A stretch of DNA of 64,000 nucleotides from Erythrocercus mccallii (Eukaryota; Chordata; Aves; Passeriformes; Dicruridae). A model generated the notes under the pieces. It saw only the letters and a program-made list of their open reading frames with translations. It did not search any database and was not told the DNA's origin. The position numbers and the translations under genes were made by a program. The DNA is taken from contig VZRG01001327.1 in the NCBI GenBank assembly GCA_013397435.1, positions 62,001-126,000 of the forward strand. The letters run 5' to 3'. Positions 39,130 through 51,000 of this stretch are shown here, piece by piece (position 1 is the first letter of the stretch; each line of letters opens with the position of its first letter).

Positions 39130-41349
39130 TACTTATATACTATACTGAACTGCCAATATTTATAATGTAATTTAATTCACTTGATTTAATGTAATTGAAT
39201 TAACGAAAAAGGCAAATTGAAAAAGTTCAGTAAACTAATTTTTAAAGACTGAGAAATAAGGTAAGTATTGGAAAGGGAAGTTATTCTACTGTTTTTATGA
39301 AGGACTTAGTACTTCACAACATCCTGATATTAAAAAATAATGCTATACAAAATTCAGTTACCCTGTTTCAAGTTAATCACCAGGTGCAAACCCTTTAAAC
39401 TGTGAGGCACTACTTTTATGAATTATTATAATGGTTTGGAGACTAGCATTAATGACAGATTTGTAATTTGTTTCTTGAACTAATCTTAAATGCACATGGA
39501 AACCTGAAGGAGCTAAATGAAACTAAAGTTACCTTAAGACTGAAATGATAAAATACACAGTTGTGCCCCCTATGTGCATACTTAGCAAATGTCATAATTT
39601 AAAGTCTTGGGAAACAGCTGCTAAGAACTTAACCGAAGATGTCTCTGTGTTAATTATTCCCACAACTGAATCTTGAATGTACTGATACACAGTAAATTCA
39701 CAGTGGGAGAGGATATGGAAATCCATATGTCCATTCTTCAAACTCCTTCCAACTCCAAAGCAGCTTCTGTTTACCCATTGTTGCTGCTCACAGTCATTTT
39801 GCAAATCAAATTCTGCCTGTTTGCACAACTTTTTGGCTTATGTTATTCTTGACTACCCTAAAGTCTCAGTTACTTTTCAGGGATACAAAGGTTATTCAAG
39901 GCATTATCATACTACAACATCTTCATCTTAGGGATGAGAAAAAGAAAAGGAAAGCAAAAATTCCTTTAACTCGGATTTTTCATGAGGACTGTGACTATTA
40001 CAAGCTTGTACAAAACTCAATGTGCATTAAAAAATAAGAGGTGTTTTCGATGTTGTTTTGTATTGGATCATCAAGAGAAGAAAAACACTTGACAAAACAT
40101 ATATGTTTCTTATTTGCAAAGACCATGCTTCAGCTTTGTTGCTACTATATTTAATATGCTTCCAAGGCTAAACATCTTAAAAATCCATGCTTTGCGCTTG
40201 CTTTAATAGCCATAATTCTGTGAGATGTCAGATGCCTCTTTCAGTCAGAATTAGAGCAACTAAAGCTCATTTAGGGATTGTTTCATCCTAAAACAGATGA
40301 TTAAAAAAGGTTGAATCACATTTTTGACTTGAGACCAAAATGATACGTTAAAGGCTTAATGTTAAGCCTGTCACACTACGTCTGTGTCACTGGACTTGGT
40401 AGTTCTAGGAAGTTTTCTGGGACACGGTAGCTCAGTCATCTGTACAGCTAGTTGTTAGAACAGTTGCTGGCACAGATTTTTGTCTGTGCTCAATTCGGTA
40501 GTGGGCAAGGTACCATTTCTGGTGGGCACAGCCTGTTACAGAGTTCAGGCTGAACTTCGGTAAATAACATTGATGTAATCTGTTCTTTGCAAGCTGGCCC
40601 CTGTGCCAGGATCAGTCCTTGGGATACTTGTTTCTAGGTACACAGGTATGTGCAATGGGAAGAGTTAAACTTCGGGAGAAAAAGCATGGTCTCTCTTCAA
40701 ACTTTGGGAGCAATCCAGAAACTTTTTTTAAATTATTCCCCTGCATTTCCTCCATGCAGTCATCTCTAAATTACTAAATTGATAGGCTCTAAATGCCTAC
40801 CAATAGACACATTCAGCAACATTTTTTGTTAAGTATGCAGATTATAGATGGTGGCGAAGTACTACCTATATGTCTTGGTTCAGTCATACCTTTCTTTATT
40901 AAAAGTAGATGAACATTTTTTTTTTTAAGTGCAGAAGTCTTGGAGTCCTTCCTCTCTATCTTCCCATGATAGAGATGATGGTTCCACATGGAAATTATTT
41001 ATATAATGTGTGTATATCAATTAGATGGACACACTGTAGAGTTAAAATACAATTGCTTTGAGGGCCTAACTTTAAAAGGTTTGAGTTAACATGTTCCAAT
41101 TGCAAAAATCATTATATGATTAATAACAGATAAAGATGTTTCCCTTGAACTCTGTTTGGTAAGAGAACTAATAACCCTAAAGAGTTTTTAATGGGAAATC
41201 TCAAAGAAAGAAAAAAGATCTCCAAGCAAAATTACACAGTAATACTCTTAATGCAGAGCCTAGCCAGCACTTTGGCTTTGTCATGTAAATATCATAAATA
41301 GAAAAAGACCACAAACTTACTTTCAAGTGTCTTTCTTGCAGAGAAAAAT

Positions 41350-41392
41350 GTCAGTATTTTTTATGGCAGTATTGTCAGTATTATTTATGGCA
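41350..41392. repeat. Short tandem duplication
   Basis: GTCAGTATTTTTTATGGCA recurs after five bases as GTCAGTATTATTTATGGCA, a recent 24-bp tandem copy with one difference. Confidence 0.85.
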
Positions 41393-44300
41393 CACACATG
41401 GTGTATTAATGTCCCACCAAAAGTGGATCAGACTGATTCCTCCAAGAATCCTTTCTGTGCTGTGTGGTTTAATGCCTCAGAACTCTTCACTGCATTGTTT
41501 GGAATGTTTTGACCTTCAGCAGTGCTCATGCCATTTAGTAATTGTTGGTGTTTTCAGTCTATGGCATAATTTTGTATGTGGTATCCTCATTTCACTCATG
41601 TTTTACTGCATGTTTTTATTCTGTTGAAGATTGGTTTTATTCTGAAGATGTTTAACTAAGTGATATTTGATAAAATTTGTTCTCAACCTTTTTTTGAGAA
41701 TCACTGCACATGCAGCAGTTTCTCATGTAAGACCTCTTATGTACTGAGTGATCAATCTCACTTTACAGGTTATAGGACTGAGGAACAACTGCACTGATAA
41801 CATTGATTCATGACTACATTGAGTCATGTAGCCCCAAACTTGTGCTACAACTGCCGATCCAGATTTTGTCTTTAGAGCCCTCTACAAACATCAGAAACTT
41901 AGGTGAACAGAGACTTAATGAAGAGGTGACTTAGGAAAAGGGGTGAAAGTCATTCTATCTGGAGGAGGAGGTGTAAGTACTCACTATGATGTTGAAGTGC
42001 TGTTGCCTGGCCAGGCTAACAGACAGAAGAGACACAGCATAGTTGTTTGCCACAAGAGTGTGGTCATTCAGGCACCATGGAATCTTCAACTAGTTCACAA
42101 TTTTTATCTAGGGTTACAAGATATAAAATAAAGTACAGTCACAACCTACATTTGCAGACCTGGTACATGGTGCAAAGTGTCTAATGGTGCAGTTCAGTAA
42201 TTCCATTGATCTGACTTGAAGATTTTCCTCAATAAAGTGTGAGAGAAACCTTGTGAGCTGCACGCCAGTGGGAGGTGACATGCCAATAAGTTCTTGAACA
42301 CTTCACCTGGGAAGTCTCTATTGGAGTTAGATGTCATGTCAAATGATTGCTTAATTTGCTTATACCTGTCTTACGGGTAATAGTGAAGTGCTTCAACATT
42401 TGTACATAAAACAAAACTCATGTGGTTAAAGCCCAGGCTCCTGTTCTCCAAAACAAGTTTTTAATAGGATACTTCAGAAATACATATAATAGTTAATTTC
42501 TGCAGGTGTATGATTTCCAGCAATAAAAGTGCATAAAACCCTGCGGTCTCCTTGTGCAGAATCACAACTGAGATTGTAAAAACAATTTCCATGCTGTGTG
42601 GATTTCAGTGTTCTCTTTTTTTATATTGAATTTTCAGTGACACTTAACTCTTTATATGCTCAGACCTTTGTGTCATTTTTGTCAATAGGGCATAAGCAAA
42701 AGCAGAACCTGGAGGGACATAGATATTGTTCCTAATGGTGTTCAGGTTGTCAAGTAATCAACTCCTTTAGAAGTTTTGAGGATCAAAAAGTATGTTGAAC
42801 AATTCCAAATTAAAAGCTGCAAACACTTGAATAGGAGCAAATGAAAAGTATAACTATATAAACTGTAATAAACAGCAGCAGTTGGAAACTGCAGTAGGTA
42901 GATCCAGCCTGATCCCTTATTTGTAATAGAGGAAGGTAGAAAACGTCCTTTAACTAGCAGTATTTAACTAAGGATCTCATGAACATTGTCACAAAGGAAT
43001 CAAGGTACTGAGATGTCCGAGGGCATATTTTTTTCCTCTGGATTTAAATACCAGGGAAAATACCTCCAAGCACAGGTGTACAAATAAGCAGAGATATATA
43101 GCTGCTGGAAATTAGTTTCTGTTAGATCCTGTTAATATCAGAATATGACAAAAAATACTTGAAAACTTACCTCACTCTTCATTTCACAACCCATTGTGAT
43201 CCTTGCAATTCATTCTTGACAGATGTTTTATTCCTTTGGGCAGTGCTTCCAACAGCCTCCAATAGAATATGAATTGTCTTTGAAATAAATAAATGATACT
43301 TCACACTAATTCTGACTCTACAGCAGTTTAATGGTGCTTTATGAAACTACTCAGGTAAGTACTGAAAAAAGGTGCTACTTGCCCATCCAATCTCTTGAGA
43401 GCACCAACCGCTAGCTAAAATAGAGCAGGGGCAATTTCATTAAGAAATAAGACTCATTCTTAATTGTAACTTGGAAAAAGTTACCAAGGGAGGTAATGTG
43501 TTTACCTGCATTTGGCCCAGGAAGACTGGACATGGCTGCTGAGATGAGTGCCAGGGTTGTGTTTAAGAGATTTGGGATAGTCTTAGGTTCTCTCAGACCT
43601 TAAAAATATTGAAATCATTGCAGATTTCTCTCTTTCACTTACACACATACCAACAGTACTTTACAAAGTTCTGATAAGGCAGGGTCTGCTTTCTGTGTGC
43701 CCGCAGAGGTTCTGGAGTGATGGTTGAAAAGGTATGTATTTGGTACATTGATTTGTGTTTCACTCCAGTGTGCTAGATTCCAGCCTCATTTAAAACTGGG
43801 AAACTATTCCCTACTGCAGTAAAGCCAGAAATTCATTCAGCCTCTCAAGCTTTATCTGCTTTATTAATGGCACTTCTTTTTGTCATGTCTGTACTTTCAT
43901 GTATAGTTCAGGGAGAGGGAAGAGAAAGCAGGTGTTCTAAAAATTCCTCAATGTAACTGTAATACAGAGAAATCACAAGCTGCCAGTGTTGTGAGTACTT
44001 TTGAGCCCACCTCAGAGCTATAGCAGCCCACACCACCAGTCTGCTTACTTCCAGCTAAAGAATCATAAAGCATACCTAAAGAGCAGAACCTTTTTTTTGC
44101 TTTTTAAGAAAGAATATATGGATTTTCTTAAAACAGTATTCTATGGTGTATTAGTGAATTCTGTTGCCAGAATTCATGACTAATAAACATTTTATTAACA
44201 ACTGAAGTGGAAGGAAGACAGCTGGTGTAGCATCTGCGTGCTCTGCTGCCAGTATATAGGTTGCATAGACTGAGAAACACGAGGACGGTCTGTTGTGTTA

Positions 44301-44848
44301 ATACGGTCTTTTTTTGTCCCATTCACTGTGGGGTGAATGGGTGTCATTCTGAGTGCTAGTGGTTACGGCAGCCCTAAATGTTCCTGTAGAGTGCACTGGC
44401 TTTTAAGAAATAGCACTTTCAACGGGCAGGCTGTCTGTAGGCAAACCTCCTGCAGCAATTTTATGTGTGTGTTTTAATGGCTGTGTGTCTTGTTTTGCTT
44501 TTCCGTAGAGCTTTTAGATGTATTTTTTCAAACCAACATGCAAGTAACGGAGGCAGCGGCAGGCCGCGCTCCCTGGCAGAGGGAGTGATGCTTTCCGCCC
44601 GGCAGCAATAGCCACTTCTCCTATTTCCCACACCGGGGATACTGGAGCGCCAGAAGCCCGCCAGCCCGACCTCCCCCGCTTCGCTCGGCTTCCGGAGGGG
44701 CAGCAGCAGCGGGCGGTGCGAGGAGCCGCCGCAGCCGCCTCCGGCTGCCCCCGCCCGCCGGGGTCGGTGGCCGCGCTCACGGGGACGGGCAGCTGGCCGC
44801 GGGCCCGCCCGCCGGGGCGGTGGTAGGCTGCCGCCGTGCCTCCCGGCG

Positions 44849-44856
44849 CATAAAGG
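44849..44856 (+). promoter_or_regulatory. CDO1: TATA-like element of CDO1
   Basis: CATAAAGG lies 58-65 nt upstream of the first ATG in otherwise very GC-rich sequence. If it is used, transcription would start near 44880 and leave a 5' UTR of only about 35 nt. Confidence 0.35.
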
Positions 44857-44913
44857 CAGGCGGCGGGGGCCGGCCAGGGGCAGCGGCTGGCGGCGGCAGG
44901 GGAGCGACCGGCG

Positions 44914-45095
44914 ATGATGGAGCAGCCGGTGCAGACGGAGACGTGGAAGGCGCGGAGCCTGGAGGAGCTGGTCCGTATCCTCCATCAGATATTCGCCGAG
45001 GACAAAGTCAGCGTGGACGAGGTCCAGGCGCTGATGGAGTCGTACGAGAGCAATCCCGAGGAGTGGCTGCAGTATGCCAAGTTTGACCAGTACAG
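44914..45095 (+). CDS. CDO1: CDO1 coding exon 1
   Basis: It encodes MMEQPVQTETWKARSLEELV through YAKFDQY plus two bases of Arg. The donor is GTAGAG, weak at +5. Two adjacent ATGs compete for initiation. Confidence 0.94.
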
Positions 45096-48000
45096 GTAGA
45101 GAACACCAGGGAGCCCCCGGCCGCAAGCGGCAGCGAGGCAGAGCCGCGGACGGGGACTGGGATCAGCAGGGACGCAGGGCGAACCCCTCCCACCCCCGCC
45201 TCGACCCAGCCGACAGCCCCTCCGGCGGCGCCGAGGGGCAGAGGCCGCGNNNNNNNNNNNNNNNNNNNNNNNNNNNNNNNNNNNNNNNNNNNNNNNNNNN
45301 NNNNNNNNNNNNNNNNNNNNNNNNCGGCCCCGCACCCGCTCCCCCTGCGGAGCCGCCCCGCCGCGATGGCCCGCGGAGACACAGCGGCGTGCCGGAGCCA
45401 CCGAAATAAGCGAATAAACACGTAAACAAAGTTGGGAGAAAGAGCCCGAGAGAGGCACGCCGGCGGCGCGGGATTTGCGCGGGGCGCTGAGGGTGTGCCT
45501 GTGGCGGAGCCGGTGCCCGCCTGCCTGCCCTGCCTTATCGCAGGCCGGGAGCCGCCTGCCCCCTGCTCCGCCGTAGTGCAGATCGAGGCTTTCTGCTGCT
45601 CACCGGCTGGAAGGGAAATACCTGTTAGAGTTTTAACTGCCTCTTGCTCTGCTAGCAGCCGATTTATCTTTGCCACTGTTGGCTTCACTGTCTTAGATTT
45701 CAAGATAAATGCATCTCATTCGAGTATTTTCTTAAAAAAACCCAAAAATCCCGAAAAACCACCCCAAACTCCAAAACTTTTCCTTTTAACTGTGCCATAG
45801 TGAAAGCATCATTCTAGCTTGACTTTTTTAGCCTTCTTTCACCTCTCTGTGACTATCTTCTATTCGGAAAAAATCAAGACATTTGTAACAGAACACAGGA
45901 AACTAAGAATCAGGAAAACAAAGTGTGTTAACTTTGGAAGTATGCATGGAAACCTTTTCTTTATTTATTTATGACTCGTTATTTATAAATTTATTTTGTC
46001 CAGCCAGACCTGTACAGAAATAACAGCACTTGAAAAGTTCTATCAAATGCTAGCATTGATTACTTGTTGTCTGACATCATAGGAAAAATAAGTCTACATA
46101 ATATGTGTACAGGTTGTGGACGCAGTGAGAGGCAGTGTATGTTTTTCTTGAAAGCAGTTTGTTATGAGCATCCTTTCTTGAGTAAAATAGAGTGGACTTA
46201 TGAGGATACTAATTGGAAAGCATTCAATTGACATCAGTGCACTTTCTGTGTGCCCTTGCTTGCATTTTTCAGGTGAGACTGAGGTGTACCATGGTAGGTA
46301 TAAATATTTTCTTTTCTTGGTGAAATGCATATATTCATGCCTACTGCTAAAATGAAATCTGAAGGTGCCACTGAGCTAGTTTTACCATAGCATCAGCCCC
46401 AGATCAGAAGGGTCACACTATGGGAAGCAATAGAGCAAAATCCAAATCCCTTCTCTAGTGAACTTTTCAATAGAACAAGATGATCAGCAGTTCAGGGGAG
46501 GCTGATAGGAGAGTAAAAAGAAACAAACATAAAATGTTATTTTAAAAGAAATTTTGCTCTAAAAAACTTTGTTTAGAAGTAGATGCTGGCAAAATGTCCC
46601 TCACAGGTGCTTAATCCACACAAAAATGCTACAATACAAGACATGGAACTTTCAGGAACAGAGTGGGAGGACCACATACAGGAAGTCTGACATCTTCATT
46701 CTTTGTTTTTTTGGCTTTGTACAAATGAGTTCTGTGTAAGAGAAGGAAAGCCAAGAATATCAGAAAAGGAACTGCAGAAGAATGTAACTATGTATTTTTC
46801 TTGTTTCATTGCAGTCCTCTGTTTCTAATTATAAGCCAGCTGCTGAAGTGACTTCATTCAATAACAATTTTGATTTGATCCTGTCTACCAGTCTAGTCTG
46901 ACTCACAGTTCCCAAACTCCAATCATCTATGTAATTCAAAAGAAATATGATTCCAAAATATTAGATATTCCTTTTTCTCCCCAGAAAAAGAACTCTTACC
47001 AAAAAAAGCCAAACTTGCTAATACAATTTCATTTTTTCTTAGTAAAACTTGATTTCAAGAAAATAGAAGAAAAAGAGTTTTTGTATGTCACAACCTTCTT
47101 TCATAAACATGTTTGTATAATTTTCTTTTTTATGGACATATTAGTACAGTAAAGAGCAAACACTTTGTGTTTCAGGTATACAAGAAATCTGGTGGATAAT
47201 GGAAATGGAAAGTTCAATTTGATGATCTTGTGCTGGGGTGAAGGTCATGGCAGGTTTGTATTCAAAGACTATGATTTTAGCAAACATAAATTCCCCATAT
47301 CTTTCACTATCATACAAAATAGAAGAAAAATAAATCAGTTCTGTGGGAGCTATCAGAAGATGTCTGGAAAGTAAGCAGTGCAGACCTCCTATTAGTATGG
47401 CAGTCCTGAATATCTGCTGTAACTTTTGCAAGTTTGTACTTCATGGCTATTTTAAAGCACTCTTTGTTTTGCTTTGTTTTTCTACAAAAGCTAAGCTTCT
47501 CTACTGTCAGAGAAAGATTTTAGTCACAGACATATAGTGATTGATACGTCCCTGTTAAACCTGTCCTATACAAGAGACCCATATAACACCCAATCTCAGA
47601 AGCAGGACTAGGTGCAGTTTAAGTAGTTGTCGTTCTCTCGGGTTCTTGCCTTTGTGGCAAGATGAAAGAAGTAGATTTGGATTAGGACTGCAGATAGTGG
47701 GGAGGGAGGCCCTTTCCAGAACTGCTTGACTTTCTCTAGGTTCATGAATCCCATCTTTTCCATCAAAATGCATCATAATGCTTATATGGCCTCCTGAGTT
47801 GTGTGCTTAGACTTTACACTTGGTTGTGTTGTCCTACACAATGTCAGGGCAGGATTTGTCTCTCGGAGAGTCTTTCATGAAGTGTGAGCTAAAGCAAAAA
47901 ATGCAATAGCAAAATATGCAGGTTTTGACCAAGTATTCTCACATCTAAACAGAAAACCTAAGGAGATGCTGAACAGTTTTTTTGTTTGTTGCAATTGATC

Positions 48001-51000
48001 ATGTACGGTATTCTTTAGGGGGTGCCATAACATGATACTCAGAGCAATATAGGAACAGAGCTCTCCACTTCTACTCCTTCTGGGCTATTCCCACACAGCC
48101 TGTAATTTATGTTAAACTGTGTTCAAGCTGGTTGGGCATTGGTTACAGCTAGAATGAGACAAGTTGTTTTTGCTTCCTACAAGAAGAGGGGCAGATTTTC
48201 TCATGTTTTTTGGAAGGACCATGACAATGTGGCATTTGTGTTCTGTCCCTGAAACAAGCTCTGCTCTCTCAGCATCTCAGTTTGCAAGAAATCCTAATGT
48301 TTGTTGACTAAAAACAATAAAGTACCAAGTTTTTGATTAAAACTCATTAGCGCTGTACTTCGGAGGGTCAAATTCCCTCTTTTCCTTTGCCCCGATGAAT
48401 GGAGATCGCTCCCTTTGTCCTAATCCCATTTACTTCTATAAAAGTAGTCCTGTACTTAAAAAAACCTATACCAATACTGAACTAAATATCTAACCCATAT
48501 GTAATCTTTAAAGGTGGCAAATAAAACACGTTTCAGAGCAAGAAGAGAGATCAAGAAAGCAAACAAATAAATCCTGCTAGATTCTGTTGGGTTTTGATGC
48601 AAATATTCCAGTGAAATTAACATCTTAATATAGCTGGTTGTATTTAGTACTATTGGATTATAGGGGTTTTTTTTTCAACAATGCATGTGAATCCCAGCAG
48701 TAAAGGGGCTATAGAAATTAAGCAGCATTAGCTTATTTCTTGATGTTTTGGGAGTGAGCATGGTGGATTTGCAAAGACCAGGTATGTGTGCAGGTTTATA
48801 CCAGCCTCTGCCTGGGATCATGATAGAAGCATTGTTTTGTTTCTTCGCAAGAAGAGTTTCTGCATTCTGAAGAAATTTTCAGCCCTACTCTTTTCTCCAG
48901 ACTTTCTTTGTATTTCTCCATGTCAAAATCATAGGCTCACCAATATCTGACTCTTCTCCAAATCCTGCTGTATGTGAACTTATCTCAATATATTTCTCTA
49001 GTAGCAGTTTTAAGTATATATCCCTTAATGTACGTCCCTTGTGCAATGGAATTTCATTCTAAGGTTTTGTCCCCATACAATATGCTACGTTGTCTGTCTT
49101 GCACTGAATTAAATATGCATATCATGCTGAGTTTGGTTATTCTTTTTACATATATAGCAGTATCCATGATCACACTGACTCACACTGCTTTATGAAGATC
49201 CTCCAGGGAAATCTAAAGGAGACTCTGTTTGAATGGCCTGAGAAAAAAGGAAATGGTGAAATGACTAAGAAATCAGAACGAGTTTTAAGGGAAAATCAAT
49301 GTGCCTACATTAATGGTAAGATATTAAGCTTGTTTTGACAACTATCTGTCCATGAGTCTTATTTCTAACAGAAGAGTTCATCTGCTTTTTAGTCTCCTAC
49401 ATTTAACAGTATAATACCTATGGCTTTATGCACAGTTTAAGAATGTGACTCTTTAGACTCTGCACAAGCCTGTATTTAGATTCAGTAAAATAAACAACCA
49501 CAACAAAAATGTGATTTTCACTCACTCTTAAAACATTTTAGCAATTGTTTGATAATTTAATATACTGGATATCTCCTCTAGCCCAAGCAGCCTTTAGCAC
49601 TGTGGCCCTGATGATTATCTGAAATTGCTTGCAAACATGAACTTGAACAGCATTTTTTAAGAAATAAGAAAAGCAATGTTTAAATAGCTTGATCACAGTG
49701 CTTTTTTTTTTCCCCCCCAAAAGAAGTAATCCTTTTACTCAGTTATGGAAAACTTACATTGAAAATGTAAAAGCTGTCAATGAAATAAACTGACCAGCCA
49801 GGAATAGAAACCTGTAACAGTGCTACTTCTTGTCCAAATCAACAAAAGAATGTAGTGCTGAAGTGCAGTATGAGCAAAACTGAAATTCCCAATCTACAAA
49901 AAAAATTACACAATGTTGAGAATGAGTAAGACTCCATTAGTAAGGTTCTTTAAGTACCTAAATCCATGCCATCATCACATATATCTGTAATTATTACCAC
50001 CTCGTGCTTTTCTGGAGACCATCCTGGAGTTGCCATCTGGGTGTAATGTGTGCTGGTGCTATGAAAGACACTGCACATCGTGCTGGACCACTTTGAATTC
50101 AACAGAACAAAGGTGAAGCAGCAGACAAACAAGTCATCTGCTTTATATGTCATGGGTTAAACACTGGAAAACACACGTTGTGGGGCTGACCTTGGGAACT
50201 TCCCAGCTAGAGGGAGCCTCATGTTGGGTTATGAACTTAGCTGGGGTGAGGGCACTGGGGAGAAAGACTGGTGTTCTGCAGCCCTCTGCTTAAGTTTTGC
50301 CATGCTGAATGAAAACACTAAGTTGATAGGGCAGGAAATGCAAGAATCAGCTTGACACATCTGCTGATGCTTCCATGCCAGAGAGATGGGTTCTCTCAGA
50401 GAGAGAGGTTTTCCTACATATGCAGTTCTTTCCAATGCAAACAATTGCAGACTGTGTGCATCTTTTCCTCAGTTGTTTAAAACAAATTTGGTGTCCAGTT
50501 CTCTGAGGCTGTTTGGATCTCTGCCATGTTTCATAACAGATGTTTTGGTTTAACACATTAAACAAGCAGAAGGAAAACGCTGACAGTGTGTTGATTGCCA
50601 TAACTGCATCAATAGCAAGTCCCTTCACGATTCTACTGCATGCTTCTTGTTTGCTCTCATATGTAAGGGTTAGAACCCACGAAACTGTGTTTATTTGAGT
50701 TCCCTGTTAGATGAGCACAGATTTAGGACTTTCCCTCCCCAGCTGCTATATCCTCTATTTAGATAAAGTATGTTAGCAACACTTAGGGCTTCCAATCAGA
50801 GTTAAGAGTGTACTCATGACTTTCAGGATACCATGGCAATGTTGCACAATACAGGTCCAGGTATTATATAACAAATTCAAGTATAAAGGCCTGAGTTGTT
50901 TTTATAGCAGGGTCATAAATTAAATTCAAGGTCTCTCTTAAGTAACTCAAAACTTCAATTTTTATGTGTAGAATGGACATGGTTTGATTCACAGATGTGA

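Larger units (their letters stand above)
36061..44460. other. ATG12-CDO1 intergenic region
   Basis: It is AT-rich with only short random reading frames. It holds one solo LTR (38700-39129) and a small tandem duplication (41350-41392). Distal ATG12 3' UTR may extend into the left part. I see no other gene or RNA. Confidence 0.6.
44550..45570. other. CDO1: CpG island of CDO1
   Basis: This is a dense GC- and CpG-rich block covering the promoter, exon 1 and the start of intron 1, and it contains a 75-N gap. Mammalian CDO1 has a promoter CpG island that is often methylated in tumours, so an island here is expected. Confidence 0.85.

Noticed and set aside
44461..45126. 221-codon open frame on the minus strand over CDO1 exon 1
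   Set aside because: It is a GC-rich shadow frame. The plus strand clearly encodes CDO1 here, and the Arg/Leu/Pro-rich product looks like none I know.
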